A program made the position numbers and the translations under genes. Shown one piece after another: positions 1 through 11,140 of a stretch of 64,000 bases of DNA. The stretch is from positions 992,001-1,056,000 of the forward strand of contig NC_063020.1 in NCBI RefSeq assembly GCF_020509005.1. Reading direction: 5' to 3'. The notes beneath the pieces are model-generated. The model searched no databases, was not told the origin of the DNA, and saw only the letters and a program-made list of their open reading frames with translations. Numbering within the stretch: position 1 is the stretch's first letter; each line of letters starts with the position of its first letter. This DNA is from Fulvia fulva (taxonomy: Eukaryota > Ascomycota > Dothideomycetes > Mycosphaerellales > Mycosphaerellaceae).

Positions 1-463
1 ATGGTCTTACACTAGAGTAAGTCGCGCATGCTCCTTTTCGAGAGGACCGTTTGGCATATGCTTGAGCAGGCAGACTATCTACATTCTTTATAGCAACCGC
101 TCGGTCTCGCACTAATCGCGAGAAAGACGCACGAAGAGTAGCGTGCACTGATAGCACAGACGTTCGAGCTGACAACGAATGTCAGGCAAGACTACTGTTA
201 TCGTAGAGCGGAGTTGGACATGAGCCGCGACACATGGAGCCGCCTCTCCACTCCAACCAAATGGCTTTGCAACAACGAAGCGCACGGCTGCTGGAGCATC
301 ACCGCAGACGAATTGTCTTGGACCGATATCTGCAGCTCTTGGAGTTCTCCAGACAGACAACTGCAGACATCCGACATGATCGCGGTCTGGCAAGCTCTCA
401 GTAAGGACAACAATGATTCGGCGGCATAGATCGGCCTCAAGATGAGAAAAGTACGAGTGCTAT
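1..463. other. No gene recognised
   Basis: Only short overlapping open frames occur here (for example 71 codons at 214-429 on the plus strand against 80 codons on the minus strand). None has a recognisable domain. This is the 3' side of the epimerase gene that follows. Confidence 0.5.
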
Positions 464-1369
464 CTAAGCCATGTCACTAGCCTCCACCTCCGCAAGCAGA
501 CCACGGTGTACTGGTGTCCAACCAAGTTCCTTCTGCGTCTTCTTACTGGAACACGGGTTGTCTTTGGTGATGACATGAGCAGCAAACCCCATGGTTTTGC
601 CAGCTTCCTCGACAGTCTTGCTCATGACAGAGATACCCAACTTCTTGCCAACGGCCGTCGCCAGATCCTTCATTTGCACACTTCCTTCACCAACGCCATG
701 ATATGTCGCGCCGGCGCGACCCTTGTCGAGAATCAGGCGAAACAGAGCTGCGCCATCCTGCCTGTGCATCGCAGGCCAGACAGTCTGTCCTTCATCGATA
801 TATCCCGACCAGCCGTTCTTGTGCGCTGAGTCCTTCAGCAGCTCGAGGAAGCCTCCATGGCCAGCTTCGTGCACCACCGGCGCAAGACGAACGACAATGC
901 CGCGGATGTTCTTCTCCCTGCTAAGATCTTTGACCATCTCTGCATTGCGTGAACGACCCCCAAAAGCCGCTCCCTTCTCATCCTCGAGATCTTCCGTACC
1001 CAGAACACCTTCCTGCAGCCCTAGCGTGCCACCAGCAATGATCAGAGCTTTGCCTGTCCCAGCAAGGACTTCACCCATAGCTGTGATGGCCGCTCTGTCA
1101 GTATCACAAGCCTTGACGTAGCTGTCAATTCCCCCTGCGAAGTCGTGGATGAAGGCGAGGTGGATGGTGCCCTCTGTGGCGGCAGCGCCTTTCTTCAAGC
1201 TTTCAAGATCAGTTAGACTTCCTTGAAATGGTTCTCCGCCTGCTTTGCGAACGATTTCGGCTCCTGCATCGCTGCGGACTAGGCCGAGGACTTGATGGCC
1301 GTGAGCGACGAGCTCTTTGGTGACGGCTTGGCCGATGAAGCCGGATGCTCCTGTGACGAAGACGTGCAT
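464..1369 (-). CDS. NAD(P)-dependent epimerase/dehydratase-like extended SDR
   Basis: A 301-residue single-exon protein. I start it at the ATG at 1369, directly before the beta-alpha-beta dinucleotide fold; an in-frame ATG 24 codons upstream would add a tail unlike the family. The motif TGASGFIG at residues 6-13 matches the GxxGxxG NAD(P)-binding loop of extended short-chain dehydrogenases. The C-terminal part (LGWTPVHRGLLAEVEAS) is the usual end of the fungal NAD-dependent epimerase family. The canonical YxxxK catalytic pair is not visible; where it should be the protein reads GRSRNAEMV, which as I recall is normal for this atypical fungal subfamily. A cytosolic oxidoreductase is likely; the substrate cannot be told from sequence. 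Confidence 0.9.
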   Translation of the reverse strand: MHVFVTGASGFIGQAVTKELVAHGHQVLGLVRSDAGAEIVRKAGGEPFQGSLTDLESLKKGAAATEGTIHLAFIHDFAGGIDSYVKACDTDRAAITAMGEVLAGTGKALIIAGGTLGLQEGVLGTEDLEDEKGAAFGGRSRNAEMVKDLSREKNIRGIVVRLAPVVHEAGHGGFLELLKDSAHKNGWSGYIDEGQTVWPAMHRQDGAALFRLILDKGRAGATYHGVGEGSVQMKDLATAVGKKLGISVMSKTVEEAGKTMGFAAHVITKDNPCSSKKTQKELGWTPVHRGLLAEVEASDMA

Positions 1370-1502
1370 GGTGATGGAAATAAGGAAAGGTGTATTGGTA
1401 TGTTGTTGATGCTTTCTGTCTGGTCGATGCTTTGTGTCCAATGGTACTGAGTCGATGGGACTGTGATGAGTATCTTTCTGTTGCTACTTCCTCGCTACCC
1501 AC

Positions 1503-1508
1503 TTATAC
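1503..1508 (-). promoter_or_regulatory. TATA-like box upstream of the epimerase gene
   Basis: On the minus strand this reads TATAAG, about 135 bp before the ATG at 1369. It is the only TATA-like element I noticed in the 600 bp upstream of that gene. The rest of 1370-1969 holds nothing else I can support. Confidence 0.3.
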
Positions 1509-1969
1509 CTCATCACTGTCTCTCTGGAGGCTGCTACAACGCCAGCTCATCGTATTGTCCGTCCGAAGGCTGGCCCTTGATCCTCACAAGCCATCCTGCA
1601 ACCGCGCTAACCTGTGTTCGTATTCATGAAGGACCGGCGATAATGCTACGCCCCTTATCTCCATCACTGTCGTACGAGATGTGGACTTCTGAGTGTCACT
1701 GATCGATACCTTCGTTACAGCGCTTACGTTAGTCCCAGGAAGGTGTTGCTGACGATGTCTGAACGGAGAAAGGGAGCTTTGATGTGCCCGTTAGGATCCC
1801 TACTCCGGCTCAACCTCGGGGGATTCCGCGAACACAAGCTGAAGTTTGCCATCAATACTTTCCTGATACAACGTGATGCAACGTATCAATCCTACACAAC
1901 GCCACACAGGTTGCTCCGGGGCATCTGTGTCTCCACAATCCGTCACCTTTCGCGGCCACCAAATCACTC

Positions 1970-3344
1970 CTACTCATCTACAGCTTCCTCCCGAATCGCA
2001 TCCCACGACCACCAATACTCTCTCGAAACCCCCTTCAGTTCCGCCACCATGACCCGCATCTTTGCCACCCACGCTGCTTTACGCGCCGCCTGGCCCGGCA
2101 CATGCTTGATAGCTTCCTCCGTGAGCGCCACCGCCTTGAAGCAATTACGCTCGTCCTCCTCGTCGATGGAGCCCCAGTCCAGCCCGCCAAGCATCCGATT
2201 GATGTAGCCCCTCACCGAACGTGCCGCACTCTCAGCTAGGTATGGGTGGCCACGCGAGGTCTTCGGCATTGTGATACTCCTCATGTGTTCGTCTAGTTGT
2301 ACGCAATCTGCGAGGAGGTCGTACTTCAAGCTTGGATCCTTGTCGCTGCGGAGTTGCTCAATCCACTCGAGGTTTGCTGGGGGGTCCGTGATGATGTCAA
2401 GATCAATGTTTTGAGGTAGCTTGCCAAGGGGATAGAGGTAATCTTGTAGATCTCGACTCGAGCAGAGGCCTCCGTCGGTGATGGCCAAGACGAGTTCCTG
2501 CGGCTTGGTCGAGGCACTGAGGCTCGAGACTAGGGAGTAGATGAAGTGGTTAAAGGTGAGGAAGTTTGGCACAGTATCCTGGGTCGAGAAGACTGGATCG
2601 AGCGCTAGGGTTACGCTAAGCTTGATGATTGGGATTTCGTAGATCTTGCGAGGCCAGAACTTGGTCGCAGCTCGCAAGGATAGCTGTGCAGCGATCGGTC
2701 CAAAGGTGCAGTCGCCGTTGATCAGGCAAGGGCGGTAGTAGCGCGGGTCGTCCTTTGTCTCATCCGGGTCCACAGGATTCAAGCGCGGTGACGAGGGAGG
2801 GGAGTAGCCCTGCGCTGCTAGGTACTCCTTCTCGACATCATTCTTGCCGTGCCAACTGATCCACTCGCTGTCATCGTCAGTGAGCTCTCGGCGTTCACGT
2901 TCTCCACCTTTTGCCCAGACGTTGTCGGAAACCCAGAAGGTGGCGTCAAGTGTGAGCGAGCTAGACGTGTACAACAGGCCCTTGGCTTCGTTGTTGATCT
3001 GTTGACGGGTCCGCAGTAGTTGTGGTGTCGCGCGACGTCTGCCCCGGTCGTCTACAAGCAGCGCCTCATAGACCCGGTTGCGCATCTCTGGTGGCAGATC
3101 CAGAAATCGGAACACCGACTTGCGATCAAGTTCCTCGAGAAGCTGGAGGCAATCAGATGTCAGCTATACTCGTGGAACAACGTTGCAGCAGCCGTGAACC
3201 AAGTCGTACAAGTAGCAATAGACATCCCCAGACTTCTCAAGAACGTACCTGAATGCATTCTTGTTTCGAGTTTGGAAGTTGGCTTCGCCTGTAGATCTCG
3301 GCCTGGAGCTGTTTGACGTCGAGCATGTGGTAGTCAGGCGCCAT
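1970..3344 (-). CDS. SAP-like plus 2EXR/F-box-like protein, hypothetical
   Basis: Two exons, 3344-3249 and 3142-1970, encode about 422 residues. The intron (3143-3248, 106 bp) has a GTACGT donor and a CTCCAG acceptor and is phase 0. The longest uninterrupted frame begins only at a GTG, so the true start is in the short upstream exon, ATG at 3344. Residues 1-41 (DVKQLQAEIYRRSQLPN, then a Leu/Glu-rich helix) look like a SAP-type helix-turn-helix. They run straight into FLDLPPEMRNRVYEALL, the signature of the 2EXR/F-box-like family that is expanded in dothideomycetes. The rest has no motif I recognise. The family's role is unknown; a protein-interaction role is inferred from its F-box-like start. 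Confidence 0.8.
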
Positions 3345-3976
3345 CCTTGCGGGTTTCGAGGTGCTGATGTACAATGGGGAAACAAGGGGGAAAGCCGTTT
3401 CGGGTAGTGTAGAGAAAGGTGGTCGCAAGAAGAAGCGAGAGCTGTAGTGGCTGTTTTGACGTCAAGGCGGCACGTGCGTATCTACATTCAAGATGCAGGT
3501 GAATGATTTTAAAGTTAGCTTCCAGCAGTCGTGAATCATGCGGTGCGGTATTCACTTCTTGCCCTTCCATCAGCGTACTCAGCAAAACATCTCGGTTTTG
3601 GGTCATGTCGAGGGATCCTGCTGGTGGTGACACTTCGCAGCATGTTCCCGCGCAACAGCGGCATCGAGACCCAGACGGACTGGCGAAGATGACTGCCGTT
3701 GTGAGTGTCGCCAACTGGCCGAGGCAGTATACTCAATCACTTGTGCCTACCGAACGTAAAGCTCATCTCAATCAAACACAAGAGAGTATGCAAGCAAGCA
3801 AGCAAAGCCTCGCGACTGATGGAATGTCCACGCAACCTGAACGCCATACACCATGCTCTTCCGCACCCGACGTACTGATATCAGCCATCCGCCTCAGTCT
3901 TATCTTTCACACGCAGTGCTGTGCTCCTCCCCCAATGTCCACATATCTTCGCATCGCCTTCCTCTTCCTCTTCCAC
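3345..3976. other. Intergenic, no gene seen
   Basis: This stretch lies between the start of the 2EXR-like gene and the 3' end of the CYSTM gene, both on the minus strand, so it must carry the 2EXR-like promoter. Open frames here are antisense or random. Confidence 0.4.
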
Positions 3977-4385
3977 CTAAAACAACACATCCAAACAACA
4001 GCAACACGCCAACGCAGCCATAATACCCGCGCAGCATCCTCCCGCACCACTGCCTCCTCTACCCTGCTCTTGCGGGTAGTATCCTTGCTGCGGCGGGTAT
4101 GGCCCTTGCTGGTACATCATGGGCTGTTGCTGATATGGACCACCCTGTGGCGCGCCATATGGTCCCTGTTGGTATTGACCTGGCTGGCCGTACTGCTGCG
4201 GTGGAGCTCCTCCGTAGTAGCCTTCGTTTGCGCCGCGGGGGTCCCCTACTGGGCCAGCATCGTAGTGCGCTTGAGGTGGTTGTTGTGGGTAACCTGGAGG
4301 AGGACCTTGAGGCGCGTCCTATGGTGAGATGTTAGTAACGTGATGGAGGGAATGGCATTGAGGCTTGACATACGTATTTGGACAT
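3977..4385 (-). CDS. CYSTM-family small stress-tolerance membrane peptide
   Basis: Two exons, 4385-4374 (only 12 nt, encoding MSKY) and 4318-3977, give 117 residues. The 55-bp intron has a GTATGT donor, a perfect TACTAAC branch site and an ATAG acceptor, phase 0. Residues 5-95 are a Pro/Gln/Gly/Tyr-rich tail with repeated QQGPY-like units. The end is GGCCAGIMAALACCCCLDVLF, given here as the motif GG-CC-AGIMAALA-CCCC-LDVLF, the cysteine-rich transmembrane module (CYSTM) known from yeast and plant stress peptides. In this family the tail is cytosolic and the Cys-rich helix is membrane-embedded and probably palmitoylated. It has no long ATG-initiated frame because of the tiny first exon, so it is easily missed. 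Confidence 0.9.
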
Positions 4386-4922
4386 GGTTGCCTGTCGAGC
4401 TGTTGCGCCGGTTCGTGAGGTTGATGGACGGATTGGCTGTTCGCGGTGGTGGTAGATGTTCGGAGAGGCTGCTAGACGCTGCTTGCTGTTGCTTTGGATG
4501 CTAGGGAGACTGTGTAGAGCGCAAGTATGTAGGAAGTGAACAGTACGTCAAGGATGGCAGTCCAAGCACTCGGCATTGCGCGGCATCCAAGCCTCTTTGT
4601 GCAACTGCACGCATACGTAAGCTCATTGCCGCAGACCTACCACGTGAATATCGCAGTGGCGAACATGTGCATAGCCGCCATACTCTATGCTGTGTGAGCA
4701 AGGAATTGAGTCGTTCGTTCAGCAGCAAACAGGTGTCGATTGACAACACCAGCCGACGCCACATCGGGCTGGAGGACCTCAATGCCGATGCTTGGGTGCC
4801 GAACAAGCGGCAACATCATGTATCTATCACTAGAGCAAGAGTATCTTTAACGGCGACAACATTGGTCTTTGTCTATCAGGTTCTCTTTGCTGGTGTATCT
4901 GGCCCGAGCAACCATGGCCATC
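4386..4922. other. Intergenic, CYSTM promoter side
   Basis: Upstream of the CYSTM gene and downstream of the HET pseudogene. No supported coding region; the small open frames lack domains. Confidence 0.4.
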
Positions 4923-6726
4923 TCAGGTGTGATTATCTGGAAGGTACCGATCCCAATCGAAGTCCTGAACTGCTTCCTCATCGATCACAGACGGCAGCGC
5001 TGATGTGGGCTCGTCGAGAATGATCGCAAGATCAGTACAATGAACGGCTTCGGGTTCTGACCTTGGTTGATCGCTCAATCGAAAAGGCTGTGGATCTACT
5101 GCGATCCGGTCGGCACCATGTCGTGAATGCATGCGCTGCATATGAGCTCTGTAGTTGTCCTTACGGGTCCAGCTTTTGGCCTCTCTCCCTGCGACTCGTG
5201 GACAGATGCTGCAGACATAGATTCTGTTCGATGAGGATTGAGGCTCAAGGTGATGCACCCTTTCACGATGTTCATCGAGATTGTGCAGAGTCGTGAACCC
5301 TTCCAGTTGACTACAGTCAGGTTCGAGACATTTGAAGGGTTTCATATGCGATAGAATATGCTCCCTGTACGCATCTTAGCTTGGCTGACATTGTCTCGTC
5401 ATGAGAAGAACTTACTTGGCATCGTCCGCGTCTTTGGCTTTCCTTTCACATCTTGGAAAAGGACACATGCCGATCCTTGATTTCTTACGAGCCGTGTTGT
5501 ATGTATCTATGCGACGCCTCGTGCCGGGATTGAGTCGTTGGTCGACTGTTTTGTGGGGCCCTGCTAGTCGCCATGAGGAGACATCCTCGAGCCATTTGGG
5601 AAGGATGCGGTCGGCAGCAAGCGTGTAAGCTGCCAGATTGTCATACCATGCCTGGCCCGGGAAGGCATCGTAGTGGTCGACTTGGTGCGATTTACGAGAG
5701 CCGCGCGCAGAATTCGAAGAAGTTTGTGCTTGCGGTAGGTGTGAATAGTTGTCGCTGGTACATGCCGCTGAGGCAGAACCACAGGCACTGTTGGCCATCG
5801 ATATCGAAGCTGTGTCGTCGACGCGAAGAGTCGACTTTGTGGCCCTCTTTGCCAACGGCTCGGCATACGAGGTCGGCTTGCCACCATACTTTGCGCTCAG
5901 GACTTGCGCCAGCCGCTCCTGGGCATTTTCTCGCTTTCCATAGATCAGTGGCATGAACGTGTCGCAGATGCCGAACATGGTCTTCTGAGCGAGTTGTTGA
6001 CCTGTGACGCATCCACTGAAGCCTTTCCATGATGTCCACATCTCTCACAGCGATCTGGTGACGCAGCACAGCCTCTGGTATATCTGTTATGGCAGACATC
6101 TCTTTATGCAGCGGTAGGCCCAGCATGGCCAGATCTCCACCTTCGCGCGACCATCGAAGATCTAACTCCTCTGCTAAGGAGGCGCTCGCTTTAAGTCCGA
6201 TCGTGACCCATTCTCTGTTAAGAAAGACCACGAGCTGTGGCGCAATCAGCTCCTTCAATGTCCAGCCGCGGGTGAACCAATCGCTGCTTTGGAAGACTTT
6301 CGATGAGTCATGTATCGTGGAAGAGGATGGTGGGCCGGTGACATCGTCAAGGTATGCAAGGCATACATATGCCTCGGAATACCACCTGTACATAGAGTTG
6401 ATGGCCTCGGAAAGTTCTGTGCTGCTCGTTCTGTCGATGCAGCAAGTATCTATCCACAGCCAGTCCAAGACAGGATACTTCCATCGTTTGACAGCCTCGC
6501 AAAAGCATTTCACTTTCAAGTATCCGGCTCGCAAGTACTCGTCATTCGTCATAGGGTTAGACGACTGACGGTTATGAGGTGTGTCATCCGACACGATGTT
6601 GGTGGTGGTAAAGTCGCGGGACGTGCACTCGTAGGAGTGCCATCGGTGTGATGCGATGGCGTAGGGAGGCGGGTCGGTGTCGTGAAAGTCGCGAAGCTTG
6701 AGAGTGTGGACGTTCACCAAACGCAT
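4923..6726 (-). pseudogene. HET-domain gene with C-terminal C2H2 zinc fingers, frameshifted
   Basis: The start (ATG 6726, MRLVNVHTLKL) and the motifs YAIASHRW, LDWLWIDTCCID and FTRGWTLKELIAP form a HET domain, the trigger module of fungal vegetative-incompatibility proteins. After TTRSED (about 5980) the frame is lost. The expected continuation, MFGICDTFMPLIYGK, is in another frame starting at 5978. About four residues are missing, consistent with an 11-nt net loss; no intron of normal size can bridge it. The second frame runs to 5416, where a 51-bp intron (5365-5415, GTAAGT...ACAG) joins it to 5364-4923. Splicing completes the first of three C2H2-like fingers: C-x4-C..H-x3-H, C-x4-C..H-x4-H, C-x2-C..H-x4-H. 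Without the shift the protein would be about 580 residues. A sequencing error is possible but the lesion is not in a homopolymer. Confidence 0.8.
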
Positions 6727-7138
6727 TCTGCTGTGAGCCGATAGCGCGGTGAATGCTACTGCGAGACATTGTTAAGGTTGGATCATGAAGGAGATTTAGA
6801 GACGACCAGCGGAAGGCTTAGCATCTCAGTGACGAGAAACAGCACAGATAATTGAGGCGCATGCGAAGATTTCATCATCTGTACCACACGCCGCGTTCGT
6901 GTAATGAAACGTATCTCCAGAAGACAAGACCTACAATCGTTCAGCAAGCATTCATCAATCACCAGAACGACATGGGATCATTGAATCTTTCTATCTCATC
7001 TCTTTCGATTGCATTCGGCCTACAGCATCTAGCAGTAACTAGGCCGGAGTCTCGCCCGACCTCCCAAAAGTACGCCTGTGTGATGCCATCATATCCCATC
7101 TTGCCTCATTCAACCGAACCATCAAAGAAGAAACACGC
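6727..7138. other. Intergenic, nothing recognised
   Basis: Between the HET pseudogene start and the RPL10 stop. It should contain the old HET promoter and the RPL10 3' UTR. No motif I can defend. Confidence 0.4.
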
Positions 7139-7927
7139 TTATGCCTCCTGCTCGAAGGCGTCTGGGAAGCGGCGCATGTTGTAGGCGATTGGGCCGTGCT
7201 TTGGCAGGAACTGGACGTAGCAGCCGTCGACACGGAGCTCACCAGCCTTGCGCTTCTCGACGTAGTCGTCGCGGCGGAGAGGGGTGAAGCCCCAGTTCTT
7301 GGAGACGATGATCTTTTGGCGACCTGGGAACTTGTACTGTGCGCGGCGGAGGGCCTCGATGGCGGTGGCGCGGTCTGAGAGGTAATGTCAGGATAATGCG
7401 TCCGCAGTCCTCTTAATACTGTGATACTTACGAGAGTCACGAGTTCGGACAGAGAGGAGGATCTGGCCGATGTTGACACGGGCAACGGTTCCGTTTGGCT
7501 TGCCGAAAGCACCACGCATACCAGTCTGGAGTCTATCGGCTCCGGCACACGACAACATCTTGTTGATGCGGACGACGTGGTATGGGTGGGCGCGGACACG
7601 GAGGTGGAAACCTTCCTTTCCTGCGATCTTGACGAGGTACCTGAGGCATCCATTAGTACATGCCCGTTTCTCATTTGTCCATGTCTCTTTCTTCGGTGTT
7701 CCTTACTTGTTGGCGCAGATACGGGCGGCTTCGAGAGCCTCAGAGCTCAGCTGTTCGTACTCGTTGGAGATGAGGTGGATGCATGTTGGGAACTCGTCGA
7801 CGTTCGCACGCTTGCGGCCAAGATCGAAAATGCGAATCTTTGGGTCTGGCACACCACGGTTGAATCGCGACTTCGGGTATGGCTTGTTCTTGCAGTAGCG
7901 GTAGCAACGTGCTGGTCTGCGTGCCAT
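7139..7927 (-). CDS. RPL10: 60S ribosomal protein L10 (uL16)
   Basis: Three exons, 7927-7707, 7640-7432 and 7374-7139, encode 221 residues, the normal length. Introns are 66 and 57 bp with GTAAGG and GTAAGT donors and CTCAG acceptors. The start [20 protein letters not shown] and the segments [44 protein letters not shown] and [13 protein letters not shown] are diagnostic for uL16. This protein is loaded last onto the 60S subunit; it forms part of the tRNA corridor and is needed for Nmd3 release. It lies about 460 bp from RPL30 on the same strand; each has its own start region, so co-expression, not an operon, is expected. Confidence 0.97.
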
Positions 7928-8387
7928 TTCGACGGTGTTGCTGTGGGTGTTAGTTGGGTGGGTGTGCGAAGACGAGAAGGAACGTCTCGATGATCAATGA
8001 AGTCGGGGAAAGTGCGAGTGGCGCGCCAAGACCGGCTTTGAAATCGAAATGCGGCTGGTCCCGTGCTTTCTTGATTTCGAAGCGAATGAGCGCAATCACG
8101 AACAAGTATAAGTGAGTCACTGATGTAGCATGTCACGAGAGGTGAAGTCAATTGATGGCACAGAAGTCGCATTCAGACTGTCTACGGAGTGATGTTCTGC
8201 CGCCGATGGGGCGTGGCTGTTCCTCCTGCGCCGTTGAGCTCCACAGCTCGTACAACATTGTACGATGCTGAGCGCTCTGCCTGGTCCACCAACTGGGCAC
8301 ATCTATTCCTTGCAAACCAAGCACATCGTCATGCCTGATCGTGCAGTTTGATCGTCTCCTGCTTCCTCCATCCTCATATCCTCACAC
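7928..8387. other. RPL10 upstream region
   Basis: Separates the RPL10 start from the RPL30 stop, both minus. It must include the RPL10 promoter; I saw no further gene. Confidence 0.4.
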
Positions 8388-8916
8388 TTAAGCTGGGGTG
8401 GTACTCAGGATGTCGGAGTCACCAGCATCGAGGATGGCCATGGTCGAGCAGCGGAAGAGCTTACCGCAGGCAGTACCAAGCTCAATCTATACATCGCATA
8501 TCACGTCAGTGCACTGTCCCTCCAAAGCAACCGACATGCGGAAGGCTTCTTCTCAGGGCTCAAGAGAGCTGCACCCTCCAGAGCCATGAAAAGGCTCCTT
8601 CGCAAGATGCGAATTATGGTGTCCAACTTACGTTGTTGCCGGAGAAGTGGTGGACGGCGGTCTTGGCCAACATGCTGTAGTACTCGAGCTCGGACTTGCG
8701 GAGAGGAGGAGTGTTGCCGGCGATGATGACGAGCTTGGCCTTGCCAGAGCGGAGCGTCTTGAGGGTGGACTTGTAGCCGAGAGTGACCTTGCCAGACTGT
8801 CGCGATTATTAGAGACGTGTTCTGTGGGTGATTGTTCGGTGTATGCGCACCTTGATCGTCAACGCAAGCTTGGCGTTGATGCTGTCGGCGGTCTTGTTGC
8901 TCTTCTTTGGTGCCAT
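8388..8916 (-). CDS. RPL30: 60S ribosomal protein L30 (eL30)
   Basis: Three exons, 8916-8851, 8796-8632 and 8486-8388, encode 109 residues, typical for eL30. Introns are 54 bp (GTGCGC donor) and 145 bp (GTAAGT donor), both phase 0. Start [20 protein letters not shown], then [40 protein letters not shown], and the final [11 protein letters not shown]...DAGDSDIL are the eL30 signature. It is a structural protein of the large subunit near the inter-subunit bridges. In yeast eL30 represses its own splicing by binding its first intron; whether the short first intron here does so is not visible. Confidence 0.97.
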
Positions 8917-9450
8917 TTCTGCGGTTGATGTCTGTCTCCGGCTGGTGTTGCTTTCTCTGACAGGTGAAGAAGATGTTGTGGATGCAGGTGGAGATCGCAG
9001 GAGAAATCTCGTGCGGGTCGAAACTTGGCGAGCTTCTTGCGCTAGAGCTTCAATTGGTTGAGACGAGTCGGCCGCTAGGCAAAGCGCCGACTGATCTGCT
9101 GCAAGCATCTTCCAACGCGCTCTTGCACTTACTTCTTCTGCCACACATTTAGAACATGGACTCCATCTTCATAGTTCGCATAACATGTCTTGCTCGAAGC
9201 TCATCATGACATTCGCTGGCGGCGTTGGTCCCATCGCGAAGATGCGACTACTCCGTATAGGTACGAAGGTGGCGTGATCCATATAGCACTGCTCTTACTT
9301 GCAGCCATGGCACACCACAAACGACTTCGCCACCTACACTGCCGTGCTGCGGGCAATTTGGCGCCCTCTGGTGATCATGCGAGCGTATTGCCAACCGGGT
9401 ACCATTCTCTGGTCATCGTTCAATTCGACACTGACCTCTGGCCACCTGGC
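8917..9450. other. Divergent region between RPL30 and a HET relic
   Basis: Upstream sequence shared by RPL30 (minus) and the HET relic (plus). No additional gene. An open frame continues upstream of 9451, but its translation is not HET-like. Confidence 0.4.
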
Positions 9451-11140
9451 ATGATGGTCACTGAAGATATAGAGGACGAGTATGTTGTGGTCAACGATTG
9501 GCATGAGACGACCGCATCGCGCCATAAGGCAGCTGTGAAAGAATGGGCTCTCAAGTACGAGGAGCTAGAGTCGTCGAAACACTTCCGACTGCTGAAGCTG
9601 AAATCTAAGAAGTGTGATGAAGAAGTCTTCTGCAGCCTCCGACAATGCGAGATCGATGCCAGTCCGCCCTACGAGGCTCTTTCCTACACATGGGGCAACA
9701 GGGACCCTACTCACGTCCTTCCGATATACAACACATCTCTGGAGGGCTGCTCGGGGAGGGTGATGTACATCCACATCAGCCCAAACTTGTTCAAGATCCT
9801 GTCACACTTCAGAGACCCAGACGACGGTACTTGGCTATGGGTTGATGCTCTGTGCATTGATCAACTCTCCTATGGCCAACGCAATCAGCAAGTCAGACTC
9901 ATGGGTACAATATATGGGAAAGCGTTCAAGGTCGTAGCGTGTTTGGACTCTGACGACTTGTCGCCGCAGACGGAAAGAGACGTCCTCACAGGGCTTGAAT
10001 TCTTACGCACAGCCATGCGTGGGAGAGGTGACAAAAATGCTACTGAAAAATTGGCAGGGTATTGTGGACGCACTGATCCATGCGAAGAGAACCGGGCCAA
10101 TCCCGACCATCGAGATGGTGCTTGAATGTGACTGATCCAATGGCAATCCCTACGGACGCGAGACGGGTCCGTGCCCACTTGGGTCCTTCGCATGGTCTTA
10201 CAAGGACAGACAGGAGAGATGGCAAAGTCGTTTCGGCGCTTTAACAACGACACAGACTGCACAACTCGCATTGCATCGTTATCAGACGCGCTCCGATGCT
10301 CAGACGCCGTACACTCTCTACAAGTTGTTCACACGCTATCGACTGAACGAGTGTAAAGAGCCGGCTGATCACGTCTACGGTCTCTTCACCCTGCTGGGTG
10401 ACCACCGACGACACCTAGCTGTGGACTATTCCCAGACCCCACTACAACGTTGCCACGCAGTGCTAGAGTTCCTGCAGCTGCACGACGGAATGCCAGCAAG
10501 GGAGACGTTTTCAATCACCATGCTTCTAATGCAGCTCTTGCAACTGAGCTCTCCCGTTGCCTCCGACACCGTTGAAATTGCGGTTCCCACGACAGTAATG
10601 CGAATCAACTTCAAAGATCGAGGTGAGATTCGAGTCGCAGAAGAAGACGAGGCTAGCATCCTTATTCGTCCTGCCGCCTCGTCACTGTGCCATCTCAGCT
10701 CTCCGCTTAGTTTACGGAAGAAAGACCCGGAGACTGATGAGGACTGGACTCTGTCATCAGGTGCTCCTGTCGCCAACCATCTGCAAGAGCCCGTGGGCCG
10801 AAGGGTTCTCACCTATTTCCAATGCTCTAAGAGCTCCAAGCTTTACGGCCTCTCAGATGCCAAGCTCTTAGCAGGCGATCGACTCTGGCAGCCTCCTAAC
10901 GCGAGGTTCAGCTTCATTGTAAGGCCAGTCACATCGAGTGAGGTCACGATTGTAGGTCGAGCACAGCTCTTTGAGCTTGACGTCAATGACCACAATGCTC
11001 GTGCAGTCACACCGCAGCATAGCAGCCTGGACAAGGAGCTCGTTGGCGAAGAGACCTGCATACAGTTGGGCATCAACCAGCTAATGTGTCTTGCGTGGCT
11101 CACGACGACATCTGACCTGACAGATCCATCCCAGAAGTAG
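9451..11140 (+). pseudogene. Second HET-domain gene, disrupted
   Basis: From ATG 9451 the frame reads a HET domain of a different subfamily from the one at 4.9 kb: FRLLKLKSKK, PPYEALSYTWGN, ISPNLFKILSHF, GTWLWVDALCIDQ, RNQQVRLMGTIYGKAFKVVACL. It loses HET character after about 10020 and stops at 10125. Another frame resumes (KNWQGIVDALIHAK), meets a TGA at 10133, then continues to 11140 through LFTRYRLNECKEPADHVYGLF, the post-HET motif usually written DPRDKVYALL. The WxRxWxxQE motif expected between the halves is missing. I tested donors near 10029 against all AG acceptors up to 10228 and found no frame-correct intron. A decayed gene with a deletion is the simplest reading; a multi-intron gene is not fully excluded. 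Confidence 0.7.

Noticed and set aside
3503..4327. 274-codon plus-strand frame
   Set aside because: Mostly antisense to the CYSTM gene; low-complexity Leu/Arg translation with no domain.
8487..8631. snoRNA in the long RPL30 intron 2
   Set aside because: No convincing paired C (RTGATGA) and D (CTGA) boxes or H/ACA arrangement in 145 bp.
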